NCBI RefSeq assembly: GCF_902505095.1
Contig: NZ_CABWIB010000001.1
Span: 1,006,688 to 1,070,687, forward strand
From: Oceanivirga miroungae
GTDB taxonomy: Bacteria; Fusobacteriota; Fusobacteriia; Fusobacteriales; Leptotrichiaceae
DNA length: 64,000 bases
Direction of reading: 5' to 3'
The notes under the pieces were generated by a model, which saw nothing but the letters and a program-made list of their open reading frames with translations, searched no databases and was not told the origin of the DNA. The position numbers and the translations under genes were made by a program. Below are positions 1-11,787 of the stretch, piece after piece (position 1 is the stretch's first letter; every line of letters starts with the position of its first letter).

Positions 1-618
1 ATTTCTCATATCTTCTATACGACTAAAATTAGTTCCATCATTTGAACTTAAATCTATCGTTTTAACACCTAGTTTAACTAATTCATCTATAGTTGACTTA
101 CTCATACCATAACCAGTTTCTTTTATTATTAAAGGTATATCAATATTAGCTACTAAGTCTTTTATTTTTTCTTTATAGTTAAAGCTCCTGTCACCTTCAT
201 GCATAATAAGTTCTTGTATAGGGTTTATGTGAGCCTGTATTATTCTAGGTTCTAATTCTAAAATACATTTTTTAAAATCTTCTAATGACTTATCTAAGCC
301 TAAATTTGCCCCCATTTTTTTAGGATAATAATAGCTATTTTCAGATAAATTTGGTGAATATGATCCAGAAAACATAAAAATGTCTATTTTTTTAGCTATG
401 TTATATAGCCTTTTATTTATATTATCCGATTCATCTGAACCACCTGTCATAGCATTTATATATATTGGATATTTAAAATTAATATCACAAAAACTTGTAC
501 TTAAATCAACATCCTCTATCCCAAAATCTATAAGAGAGTTATATTCTAAAAAAACATTTTCTAAAACTTCTTTTTTCTCACATAAAAGCGCGTACTTTAT
601 ATGTTCTATTTTTCTCAT
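1..618 (-). CDS. fni: Type 2 isopentenyl-diphosphate delta-isomerase, C-terminus outside window
   Basis: FMN-dependent enzyme that interconverts IPP and DMAPP, the last step of the mevalonate route. The first 206 residues are visible. They show the family's N-terminal RKxxHI (here MRKIEHIKYA), the INAMTGG flavin-site motif at about residues 54-60, the AHINPIQE...EGDR segment at about 133-148 and KETGYGMS at about 170. The start is ATG at 618, with GGGTGA five bases upstream and 13 nt after the pmvK stop, so it belongs to the ybeY-mvaD-pmvK-fni operon. The rest of the gene lies before position 1. Confidence 0.93.
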   Translation of the reverse strand, partial: MRKIEHIKYALLCEKKEVLENVFLEYNSLIDFGIEDVDLSTSFCDINFKYPIYINAMTGGSDESDNINKRLYNIAKKIDIFMFSGSYSPNLSENSYYYPKKMGANLGLDKSLEDFKKCILELEPRIIQAHINPIQELIMHEGDRSFNYKEKIKDLVANIDIPLIIKETGYGMSKSTIDELVKLGVKTIDLSSNDGTNFSRIEDMRN

Positions 619-631
619 CTATATCACCCTG

Positions 632-1501
632 TCATAGCCTTATTTTTACATTTACCTTATTTTCTCTTTTTTCACCAATATTAACCGAGATTATAAAGTC
701 ACCATTCCCCGAGCCACTAATTTTTGTATTTTTATTAGCTCCTATCATTTTTTTAATATTATCATTATGAATTATTACATCTGCGTTTTTTTCAAGATAT
801 TCTAAATTAGAACTTAAATTTTTAATACTTTTTTCTAACTTATCTGAATCGCTATTTTCAATAGCTTCTATATACTCATTTACATATTTATTTGAAGCTT
901 TATAGAATATATCAAATTCTTTTTTTGTAATATCTATTTTTTCTATTTGTTTACTTGTACTTGATACTTTTCTTGTATGTATAAGTTCTACATTTAACTC
1001 ATTTTTTAATTTTATCTCTTTTACACTATATTCAAATGTATTTTTATCTATACTTTCATATGCTATTAGTTTTTCATAAACTATGCATGCAATATCTCCC
1101 ATACTACCCTTACTATTTGATTCTAACATAGCCTTTACCGATAACTTAAAAAGTGTATCTTTTGAAAAATTAATACCTAGTTCTGATAAAATTGCTTTAA
1201 TCGTTAATACAACTATACTAGCAGATGACCCTAAACCTAGTTTCATATTATTTTCATATAGCTCTGTTGTATACCTATATTTAAACTTTTCATACTTATT
1301 AGCATATGAAAAAGCAACTTTTCTTGCATGATATATTAAATTATCTTTATCTAATACATCACTTAAAACTTCTTCATAATCACTTTTTTGTATATCTAAA
1401 TAAGTATATTTTTCAACAGGTAAAATAACTGCAATACCACTTTTTTTTAATATTGCGTACTCTCCTGCTAAATATATTTTTGACATAGCTTTATATAACA
1501 T
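632..1501 (-). CDS. pmvK: Phosphomevalonate kinase (GHMP kinase)
   Basis: GHMP-superfamily kinase, assigned to phosphomevalonate to diphosphomevalonate because it lies between mvaD and fni, the usual mvaD-mvaK2-fni order. The ATP-binding motif GLGSSAS is at about residues 89-94 and the C-terminal GHMP glycine motif is SGSGNGDF at about 263-270. At 289 aa it is shorter than typical (about 330-360). The ATG at 1501 overlaps the mvaD stop and has AAGGA about ten bases upstream inside mvaD; a second ATG at 1486 has no obvious ribosome site. Mevalonate kinase is the alternative call from sequence alone. Confidence 0.82.
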   Translation of the reverse strand: MLYKAMSKIYLAGEYAILKKSGIAVILPVEKYTYLDIQKSDYEEVLSDVLDKDNLIYHARKVAFSYANKYEKFKYRYTTELYENNMKLGLGSSASIVVLTIKAILSELGINFSKDTLFKLSVKAMLESNSKGSMGDIACIVYEKLIAYESIDKNTFEYSVKEIKLKNELNVELIHTRKVSSTSKQIEKIDITKKEFDIFYKASNKYVNEYIEAIENSDSDKLEKSIKNLSSNLEYLEKNADVIIHNDNIKKMIGANKNTKISGSGNGDFIISVNIGEKRENKVNVKIRL

Positions 1502-2390
1502 CTATAATTTTTCCTTCATATTTTTCATTAAATATTTTCTTTATTTTTACTTCATCTTTTTTCTCAAATAAGACTTTAACATTAGCACCTGCGTCCATTG
1601 TGTAGTAAATATTTATTCCATCTAACCTTAGTTTTTTTACAAATTCTATTATCTCGTAAGATAAAGGCATAAAATAGTCAATAGACGGAGTCGAACTTTT
1701 CATAACTTCGTGCATTAGATTTGTGCTTTTTTCCATAATAATACCAACTTTATTAAAGTCATTTTCTTTTAACGCTCTTTTCATAATATCTGCATACTCT
1801 GTATTTTTTTCTATCCATACATCTAATAACTTAGATGTATCTTTTGAAATTTGCATAGCAGCTCTACTACTAATTTTTTTTCTATTTGCATTTACAATAA
1901 CAGCTATCATTGAAAACTGTATATTGGATTCTAATTTTTCTATTTCTCCATTTTTATCAAATAAGGCTATAGGATATAGGCTACGAGAAGCTGAACCTGA
2001 CCCTATACTAGCAATTTTACATAGCATATTATCTTCTAAATCAAGATTGAAAAATTTATTTAATTCTATACTTAATGCCATATATCCACTAGAGCTTGAT
2101 GCTAATCCTGCTGCTGTTGGCATATTATTGTATGTATTTATACATATTTTTTTATTTCTATTTTTTACTACCTTGTCAACAAATGTAAATACTTTATTAG
2201 TTTCTTTTTCATCTTGTAAAATATCATTTAAATAAAACAAGTCTTTGCCAGACTCTTTAATTTCAGTTTTTGTATATAGCTTAGTAGAAAGTAGTGAAAT
2301 ACTTGGAACTAATGGTATTAAATATGGTGTAAATTTATCTTTACACCAATATTTAACTATAGCTATATTCATATATGCAATACTACTCAT
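1491..2390 (-). CDS. mvaD: Diphosphomevalonate decarboxylase
   Basis: ATP-dependent decarboxylation of mevalonate diphosphate to isopentenyl diphosphate, cytoplasmic. The N-terminus (SSIAYMNIAIVKYWCK) matches the family's NIA(L/V)xKYWGK signature, with Cys in place of Gly. PTAAGLASSSSG at about residues 91-102 is the phosphate-binding loop, and GSGSASRSLY at about 130-139 matches the GSGSACRS active-site segment. The length, 299 aa, is slightly short for the family. Its ATG directly abuts the ybeY stop (TAAATG), implying translational coupling, and its 3' end overlaps pmvK. Confidence 0.92.
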   Translation of the reverse strand: MSSIAYMNIAIVKYWCKDKFTPYLIPLVPSISLLSTKLYTKTEIKESGKDLFYLNDILQDEKETNKVFTFVDKVVKNRNKKICINTYNNMPTAAGLASSSSGYMALSIELNKFFNLDLEDNMLCKIASIGSGSASRSLYPIALFDKNGEIEKLESNIQFSMIAVIVNANRKKISSRAAMQISKDTSKLLDVWIEKNTEYADIMKRALKENDFNKVGIIMEKSTNLMHEVMKSSTPSIDYFMPLSYEIIEFVKKLRLDGINIYYTMDAGANVKVLFEKKDEVKIKKIFNEKYEGKIIDVI

Positions 2391-2852
2391 TTATACTCTC
2401 TTAATATCAAAATCTAATAAGTATTTTTCTTCTTTTTCTCTCATTACTTTTTGCTCATCTTCTACCATATGATCATAACCTAATATATGTAGCATACCAT
2501 GAGTTAATAAGTAGTAAAATTCTCTTTTATCAGAATGACCAAAATCTTTTGCTTGTTGTCTTACTTTATCAATAGATATTATTATATCCCCTACAACTTC
2601 AACTGGTCCAAAATTTTCAGTTTCATTATATGCAAAAGAAATTACATCTGTTGGTCTATCTATCCCTCTATAATCCTTATTTATTTTATGTATAGTTTCA
2701 TTGTCTGTTATTACAAATGAAACATAAAAATCTTTTTTATCAAAATCTTCTTTTTCTCCTCTTAAAATATTTTCTACATACTCTTTTATATTTTCTTCAG
2801 AAAAATATTCTTCAACATCATTTATATCATACGATATATCCATTTCTACCAT
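2391..2852 (-). CDS. ybeY: Endoribonuclease YbeY (rRNA maturation)
   Basis: Single-strand endoribonuclease acting in 16S rRNA 3' maturation and ribosome quality control. The zinc-binding signature HGMLHILGYDH is at about residues 115-125, which is diagnostic, and DVISFAY at about 70 is also conserved. The ATG at 2852 has AAGGGG six bases upstream; an ATG three codons later lacks that spacing. The gene heads the mevalonate operon here. In many genomes it follows pgpH, which lies just upstream but is now separated by an IS110 element. Confidence 0.93.
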   Translation of the reverse strand: MVEMDISYDINDVEEYFSEENIKEYVENILRGEKEDFDKKDFYVSFVITDNETIHKINKDYRGIDRPTDVISFAYNETENFGPVEVVGDIIISIDKVRQQAKDFGHSDKREFYYLLTHGMLHILGYDHMVEDEQKVMREKEEKYLLDFDIKRV

Positions 2853-2875
2853 TTTTTACCCCTTGTATAATATAG

Positions 2876-2893
2876 TTATCTAAAATTAGATAA
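2876..2893. repeat. 7-bp inverted repeat upstream of ybeY
   Basis: TTATCTA, a 4-nt spacer, then TAGATAA, about 25 bp upstream of the ybeY start and outside the structured IS leader. It could be an operator, a relic of the IS insertion point, or chance in AT-rich DNA. No function is claimed. Confidence 0.35.
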
Positions 2894-2922
2894 TCTATAT
2901 GTTAAATTTTATTTATATAATA

Positions 2923-2951
2923 TTGTTTATATATTGTTTTATATATATAAT
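2923..2951 (+). promoter_or_regulatory. Candidate promoter for IS110 leader RNA
   Basis: TTGTTT (2923-2928), a 17-nt spacer and TATAAT (2946-2951). A transcript would begin near 2958, just before the structured segment ahead of the transposase. Such sequences are common in AT-rich DNA; support comes from the position relative to the hairpins. Confidence 0.4.
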
Positions 2952-2957
2952 ATACTT

Positions 2958-3130
2958 AATTAGATAGAGTGACATCGTTTACTCCTTGTAGCTTGACTTC
3001 GTTTATTAAGAGTGATGCCTCTTCTGATAAAGTGTTTACGAATTAGTTAGATGTTGACATATTAGTGTACTTCGCATTTAGAACAAGGTAGTGACTTTTA
3101 TCAGCCTTTGAGGACTTCTATCTATAAATA
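2958..3130 (+). ncRNA. Candidate IS110 bridge RNA (left-end noncoding region)
   Basis: IS110-family elements are known to carry a structured bridge RNA in the noncoding end beside the transposase, with loops that pair with target and donor DNA. This stretch is visibly less AT-rich than its flank. It has GAGT/ACTC pairing near 2967-2984, a hairpin AAGAG-TGATGC-CTCTT at 3008-3023, and an 8-bp long-range stem CTGATAAA (3024-3031) with TTTATCAG (3097-3104). That stem encloses about 65 nt containing a further weak stem, then CCTTTGAGG at about 3105-3113. The architecture fits, but the exact ends and guide loops cannot be fixed from one copy. Confidence 0.5.
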
Positions 3131-3150
3131 TATTAATGGTAGGTGATTTT

Positions 3151-4323
3151 ATGTTTTATTTAGGTATTGATATTGCTAAAAATACTCATGTTGCTTCATT
3201 GCTTGATGATAATGGTAATACAATCTTTAAAGCTCATTCTTTTTCCAATTCTATTAAAGGTACTGATTCTTTAATTGAAAAATTAGAAAAATATTCAATA
3301 AATGATATTCTAGTAGGTATGGAAGCTACTGGTCATTATTGGCTATCAGTATATTCATATCTAATAGAAAAAGGTTTTAATATTATTGTAATTAACCCTA
3401 TTCAAACTGATGGTTGGCGTCGTGCTACTGAAATCAGAAAACGTAAAACAGATATTATCGATTCTATTATGATTGCTGATTTTATTAGATACGGCAATTT
3501 TGAAACAACTTCACTTGCTGATGAAAAATACTTAAATCTACGTAATATGACTAGATTTAGACATTATTTAATTGAGCAAACAAGTGATTTAAAAAGAAAA
3601 ATTATAGCTAACTTAGATCAAGTATTCCCTGAATATTCATCACATTTTAGTGATATTTTTGGACAAACTTCTAAAGAAATACTTCTTAATTTTAATACTG
3701 CAGAAGACTTTAAAAAACTTAAAGCAAACGATTTTAAAAAAGTATTGAAAAATGTTACTCTTAAAAATTCTGCGAAAGTAAAATTAAACAATCTAAAAAA
3801 AGCAGCTAAAACTTCCTTTGGTATTAATTTTGCTCTTGATTCTTACTCTATTCAAATTAAATGTTTAATTGAACAAATTAAAGTTATTGAAGAACAAATT
3901 GATCTTCTTGAATCTGAAATAGAGTCAATAGTCAAAGACCTAAATACTCCAATTCTAACAATTCCTGGTATAGGACCTGTAACAGGTGCTACCATACTTG
4001 CAGAATTAGGTGATATTAACAAATTTTCTAGTGATAAGAAAATTGTTGCTTATGCTGGTTTAGATTCAACTGTTACCCAATCAGGAGAATCTAACGGTAC
4101 AAATGGACATTTAAGTAAACGTGGCTCAACACACCTAAGAAAAGCCTTATTTCAAGCTGCATTTATTGCATGTACTAACGATACTGTTTTCAAAGAGTTT
4201 TATGATAAAAAACGTTCTGAAGGTAAACATCATTTAGTAGCTGTTAATGCTGTTGCTCGTAAAATGTGCCATATTATTTATGCTGTTCTAAAAAAGAATG
4301 AACCTTATGTAGAACTAAAATAA
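3151..4323 (+). CDS. IS110 family transposase (DEDD recombinase)
   Basis: The N-terminal RuvC-like DEDD domain shows GIDIAKN near the start (first Asp), GMEATGHYW at about residues 56-64 (Glu) and KTDIIDSIMIADF at about 97-109 (Asp/Asp). The C-terminal Transposase_20 domain has a helix-hairpin-helix segment IPGIGPVTGATILAELGD at about 270-287 and the serine-bearing LSKRGSTHLRKAL near 327-339. Length (about 390 aa) is normal and the frame is intact, so it is probably active. The ATG at 3151 was chosen because AGGTG lies five bases upstream; the ATG at 3136 lies upstream of that ribosome site. Confidence 0.92.
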   Translation: MFYLGIDIAKNTHVASLLDDNGNTIFKAHSFSNSIKGTDSLIEKLEKYSINDILVGMEATGHYWLSVYSYLIEKGFNIIVINPIQTDGWRRATEIRKRKTDIIDSIMIADFIRYGNFETTSLADEKYLNLRNMTRFRHYLIEQTSDLKRKIIANLDQVFPEYSSHFSDIFGQTSKEILLNFNTAEDFKKLKANDFKKVLKNVTLKNSAKVKLNNLKKAAKTSFGINFALDSYSIQIKCLIEQIKVIEEQIDLLESEIESIVKDLNTPILTIPGIGPVTGATILAELGDINKFSSDKKIVAYAGLDSTVTQSGESNGTNGHLSKRGSTHLRKALFQAAFIACTNDTVFKEFYDKKRSEGKHHLVAVNAVARKMCHIIYAVLKKNEPYVELK

Positions 4324-4420
4324 ATATTTCAAAAAATTCTATATTAGTATAGTTATTTTTGTTGTGCATAAATTTTAAGATAATTATTTAAATTTTATTA
4401 TTGACTTTTAATAGTTAGTC

Positions 4421-6511
4421 TTATTTATCATTTATTTTTGGATATTTAATTCTTTCATGATAAGCTGCTTTTAATACAGTTAAAAATGCTTCAACAATTT
4501 TTTCTATATCTGTAAATGTAAGTCCCGAATTTATTAACTGATTATCATCCATCTTGTACTTTATTAAATATCTTATTGTTTCTTCTATACCCTCTCGTGA
4601 TTTATCAGAGTTAGCACGAACCGCTGCTTCAACTGAGTCTGCTAACATGACTATAGCTGCTTCTTTTGTACTTGGCTTTGGACCTATATATCTAAAATCA
4701 TATTCACTTACTTTTTCCCCAATTTCTACCGCCTTATAATAAAAGTATTGTACAGCTGTTGTACCGTGATGTTCTACTATGATTTGTAGTATCTCATTAG
4801 GTAATCCATATTGTTTCGCTAGTATAAATCCATCTCTTGGATGACTTGTTAAAATTAAAGCACTAACAGATGGATTTAACTTATTATGTAAGTTTTCTAT
4901 CCCGCCTTGATTTTCAACAAAATATAGTGGCCTTTTTAATTTTCCTATATCGTGGTAATATGCACCAACTCTAGCTAATGTGGGATTTGCTCCTATTTTT
5001 TGTGCAGCTTGTTCTGATAGTGCTCCTACCATTATGCTATGATAAAATGTACCTGGAGCTTCTAATAATAATCTTTTAAGAAGTGGGAATGAATAATCTC
5101 CTAGTTCTAATAACTTTATTTCAGTTAATATGTTAAATGTATTTTCAAAATATGGTGCAAGTCCTAAACATATCATACCTGTTAAAAATCCACTTAAAAG
5201 TGAAAATAAGTATATTAAAGCTAAATCAGTAAAATCATAGCTATAAACTAAGCCCCATATTAAAGCTAGAAAAGCCTGTATTACACTTATTTTAAATCCA
5301 TTTTTTACTAAATCTATTCTATTTTTTAGTTTTTCATTATTTGTTATAGCTATTAATGATATTAATCCCATTGCTAAAAACCATTCTAAATTAGGTGCTA
5401 GCATATAATTAGTAAGTAAAGAAATTGCAATTGAGTAATTCTTATCCTTTGTTAGCATGCTAGATATAATAGAAATGCTTGCAAATGGAATTAAAAACAA
5501 CAATATTACTATATCATTTGTAAGTATTTGATTTAATATATTTATCAAGATAAACATGATAAGAGTTGGATAAAACCCATTTGAATTAACACCTTTTTCT
5601 AATAATTTCTTTGAATAGAAGAAAATTACAAAAGAAAATATTAAAACAAATACAAAATTGAAAATCAAACTAGCTTTATACTTCATATCAACTAATCCTA
5701 ATACACTTAACTTTCTATATACATCTTTTGTTATTACATCACCTTTTTTAGCAATAACATCCGACTTATTTATCTTAGCTTTACTGTTTTTAACTAGTTC
5801 TATTTTATCATCAATACTTTTTTTAGTTTTTTCTGCATTTACACTTAAATTAGGTGATATAAAACTTTTTAGTATATTTGTTTCATATTCATTTAAACTT
5901 ACATTATTATCCTCAAACAATTTTTGTATATTATAATCTTTCGTTACACCATTTTCATATAGTAAACTAAGGATCTTAACTAAATTTAAATAATACTCTA
6001 TATTATTATTTCCCTTAATTAATTTCAATACATCACTTGAGTTAATATTTAAATTATTATCTTTCAAATACTTCTTTATTACATTTTTATTAATATTTTG
6101 ATCAATTACTGTATTATCAGCGTTTTCTATGTTATTAAGATCTATTTTCGTAATAAATTCTAAAAAACTAACAAACTTCGCTGTATTTATATCTTCAATT
6201 TCCTTATTTTTATCATATACAGGTTTTGCTTCCCTATATATCTTATCTCTAACTAAGTCATCTAAAATATTCTCACTATATTCTATACTTTTACTAGAAA
6301 CAATATTCGTTGTTAATTTACTCCCTAACTTATATTCATTAAAATTTATCTTCCTAACTAAAGTTAGTAAAGAAAATAGAATGAAAAATAGAAGTAATAA
6401 ACTTATTCTATTTTTATATCTATCTGTTTTTTTCTCATTTGACTTTTTATTATCTATATCATTTAATGCAATATTTAGGTATAATTCTTTTCTAAAAATT
6501 TTAATTTTCAT
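4421..6511 (-). CDS. pgpH: 7TM-HD domain c-di-AMP phosphodiesterase PgpH family
   Basis: Membrane protein of the 7TMR-HDED/7TMR-HD family; studied members hydrolyse c-di-AMP. There is one N-terminal membrane segment at about residues 34-50, then an extracytoplasmic region to about 270 and seven hydrophobic helices to about 455. A C-terminal HD phosphohydrolase domain carries FYHSIMVG, the metal-binding YYHDIGK (about 510-516), TSHPRDG and EHHGT. The start ATG at 6511 has AGAGG seven bases upstream. The family's common genomic neighbour ybeY lies downstream beyond the IS110 element. Confidence 0.9.
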   Translation of the reverse strand: MKIKIFRKELYLNIALNDIDNKKSNEKKTDRYKNRISLLLLFFILFSLLTLVRKINFNEYKLGSKLTTNIVSSKSIEYSENILDDLVRDKIYREAKPVYDKNKEIEDINTAKFVSFLEFITKIDLNNIENADNTVIDQNINKNVIKKYLKDNNLNINSSDVLKLIKGNNNIEYYLNLVKILSLLYENGVTKDYNIQKLFEDNNVSLNEYETNILKSFISPNLSVNAEKTKKSIDDKIELVKNSKAKINKSDVIAKKGDVITKDVYRKLSVLGLVDMKYKASLIFNFVFVLIFSFVIFFYSKKLLEKGVNSNGFYPTLIMFILINILNQILTNDIVILLFLIPFASISIISSMLTKDKNYSIAISLLTNYMLAPNLEWFLAMGLISLIAITNNEKLKNRIDLVKNGFKISVIQAFLALIWGLVYSYDFTDLALIYLFSLLSGFLTGMICLGLAPYFENTFNILTEIKLLELGDYSFPLLKRLLLEAPGTFYHSIMVGALSEQAAQKIGANPTLARVGAYYHDIGKLKRPLYFVENQGGIENLHNKLNPSVSALILTSHPRDGFILAKQYGLPNEILQIIVEHHGTTAVQYFYYKAVEIGEKVSEYDFRYIGPKPSTKEAAIVMLADSVEAAVRANSDKSREGIEETIRYLIKYKMDDNQLINSGLTFTDIEKIVEAFLTVLKAAYHERIKYPKINDK

Positions 6512-6539
6512 TTATTTACCTCTTTATTTAATATCTAAT

Positions 6540-6568
6540 ATTATAGCATAAAATAATATAAAAAAAAA
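6540..6568 (-). promoter_or_regulatory. Extended -10 promoter of pgpH
   Basis: Read on the minus strand, TGC-TATAAT (extended -10, 6540-6548) lies about 30 bp upstream of the pgpH start. Seventeen bases further up is only a run of T, which is also the T-tract of the rRNA terminator. Confidence 0.55.
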
Positions 6569-6582
6569 GAAGCCAAGGCTTC
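6553..6582 (-). terminator. Rho-independent terminator of the rRNA operon
   Basis: On the minus strand GAAGC-CTTG-GCTTC is followed by nine T residues, directly after the last 5S gene. It would stop rRNA transcription before pgpH. Confidence 0.85.
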
Positions 6583-6590
6583 TATAATAT

Positions 6591-6702
6591 AAAATAGCAA
6601 CTACCTATTTTCCCGCTTACGAAGTATCTTTGGCGTACATGTGCTTAACTGCTAGGTTCGATATGTTACTAGGTGTACCCACATGGCTATTATCACTATT
6701 TT
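6591..6702 (-). rRNA. rrf: 5S rRNA, distal copy
   Basis: The reverse complement has the 5S loop sequence with TCGAACCTAGCAGTTAAGC and ends in AATAGGTAGTTGC. The 5' AAAATAG pairs with the 3' CTATTTT to close helix I, which sets a 112-nt gene. It differs from the proximal copy at four positions of the core, two of which are paired partners in helix II. Confidence 0.93.
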
Positions 6703-6704
6703 TT

Positions 6705-6816
6705 AATTTGGCAACTACCTATTTTCCCGCTTACGAAGTATCTTCGGCGTACACGTGCTTAACTGCTAGGTTCGATATGTTACTAGGTGTATCCACGTGG
6801 CTATTATCACCAAATT
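6705..6816 (-). rRNA. rrf: 5S rRNA, proximal copy
   Basis: Second 5S gene directly upstream of the distal copy, 112 nt, with helix I closed by AATTTGG at the 5' end and CCAAATT at the 3' end. Only two bases separate the two genes, so processing presumably releases both from one transcript. Confidence 0.93.
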
Positions 6817-6823
6817 TATTGTT

Positions 6824-6863
6824 CTAGGACAATTAGAAATAAATAGTAGTAGTAAAATATTAC
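6824..6863 (-). repeat. 3' arm of the 23S rRNA processing stalk
   Basis: Nearly complementary to 9811-9848 on the other side of 23S, giving a stem of roughly 35-40 bp in the precursor. Such a stalk is the usual RNase III substrate that releases pre-23S rRNA. Confidence 0.75.
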
Positions 6864-6867
6864 AGTA

Positions 6868-9772
<2,905 letters not shown>

Positions 9773-9810
9773 TTCTCTTTTTAACTCTATCTATCTCTTT
9801 TGTTAAAGTT

Positions 9811-9848
9811 GTAATATTTTACCTACTATTCATTTCTCATTGTCCTAT
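9811..9848 (-). repeat. 5' arm of the 23S rRNA processing stalk
   Basis: Inverted counterpart of 6824-6863. On the minus strand it reads ATAGGACAAT... and ends with TAAAATATTAC, matching the plus-strand sequence on the far side of 23S with only a few differences. Confidence 0.75.
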
Positions 9849-9869
9849 TTTTTTAATTTAAAGATAATT

Positions 9870-9889
9870 TGCAAACAAGATAAGAAGTC
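9870..9889 (-). repeat. 3' arm of the 16S rRNA processing stem
   Basis: The plus-strand TGCAAACAAGATAAGAAGTC is complementary, with a few mismatches or bulges, to 11451-11474 upstream of 16S. It is the expected RNase III stem for 16S precursor release. Confidence 0.7.
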
Positions 9890-9904
9890 TTTTCATTTCT
9901 CCTT

Positions 9905-11422
<1,518 letters not shown>

Positions 11423-11450
11423 ATTTTTCCTTGTTTTTTTTCACCTTATT

Positions 11451-11474
11451 GTCTTTTATCTTAACTTGTTTGCA
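11451..11474 (-). repeat. 5' arm of the 16S rRNA processing stem
   Basis: Partner of 9870-9889. The core TTGTTTGCA pairs perfectly with TGCAAACAA. Confidence 0.7.
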
Positions 11475-11521
11475 TTTGTTTTTATTATCTTTTCATTGTT
11501 CTTATCAAGCTTTCTTTCCCG

Positions 11522-11565
11522 CTTGACAAGATATATACTAACAAATTTTTAGGTACCTTGTCAAG
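11522..11565 (-). promoter_or_regulatory. rRNA operon promoter P1 with flanking inverted repeat
   Basis: On the minus strand TTGACA (11559-11564), an 18-nt spacer and TAGTAT (11535-11540), with a pure A/T tract upstream that could act as an UP element. A perfect 9-bp inverted repeat, CTTGACAAG (11522-11530) and CTTGTCAAG (11557-11565), brackets the -10. A weaker second promoter around TTGATA/TAATAA lies closer to 16S. Confidence 0.75.
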
Positions 11566-11787
11566 AAAATTTTTTAAAAAAAAATCAGAAATTGTAAAAC
11601 CCCTTTATTTCCAACACATTTTTATCATTAACTGAATTTTAACTGAATTTTTTTTAAGTATTCTATCATATATATTTTCTAATTTCATAAAAAAACAACT
11701 GAAATATACCTTAATATATCTTTTTACTATTTTATACTTTTGGTGTATATTTACTTTTAAATAAAAGAAAGGAAACGGTTACAGTAA
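11566..11787. promoter_or_regulatory. Intergenic region between rRNA promoter and surface operon
   Basis: Non-coding. It holds the A/T tract upstream of rRNA P1, two back-to-back 11-bp repeats of AACTGAATTTT (11630-11651), a third AACTGAA at 11697-11703, and a weak plus-strand promoter candidate TTAATA-16-TATACT (11711-11738) for the next gene. The same 7-mer recurs upstream of the ABC operon at 17499 and 17564. Confidence 0.4.

Larger units (their letters stand above)
2955..4400 (+). mobile_element. IS110-family insertion sequence (approximate ends)
   Basis: The element comprises a structured left noncoding end, one DEDD-type transposase gene and a short right end after 4323. IS110 elements lack long terminal inverted repeats and I found no convincing target duplication, so the boundaries are estimates: left near 2955, right within 4324-4420. 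It lies in opposite orientation between pgpH and ybeY. No second copy was seen in the window. Confidence 0.75.
9773..9904 (-). other. 16S-23S internal transcribed spacer without tRNA
   Basis: About 130 bp of AT-rich spacer. I looked for tRNA cloverleaf elements on the minus strand and found none; it holds only the processing-stalk arms for 16S (9870-9889) and 23S (9811-9848). Confidence 0.8.

Noticed and set aside
1723-2235. 170-codon plus-strand frame opposite mvaD
   Set aside because: Antisense shadow of mvaD; no ribosome site and no recognisable domain.
4324-4420. Right terminal inverted repeat for the IS element
   Set aside because: No repeat matching the left side could be found; IS110 elements generally lack terminal inverted repeats.
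9773-9904. Possible tRNA gene in the 16S-23S spacer
   Set aside because: No T-arm consensus or cloverleaf pairing on the minus strand; the sequence is used by the processing stems.
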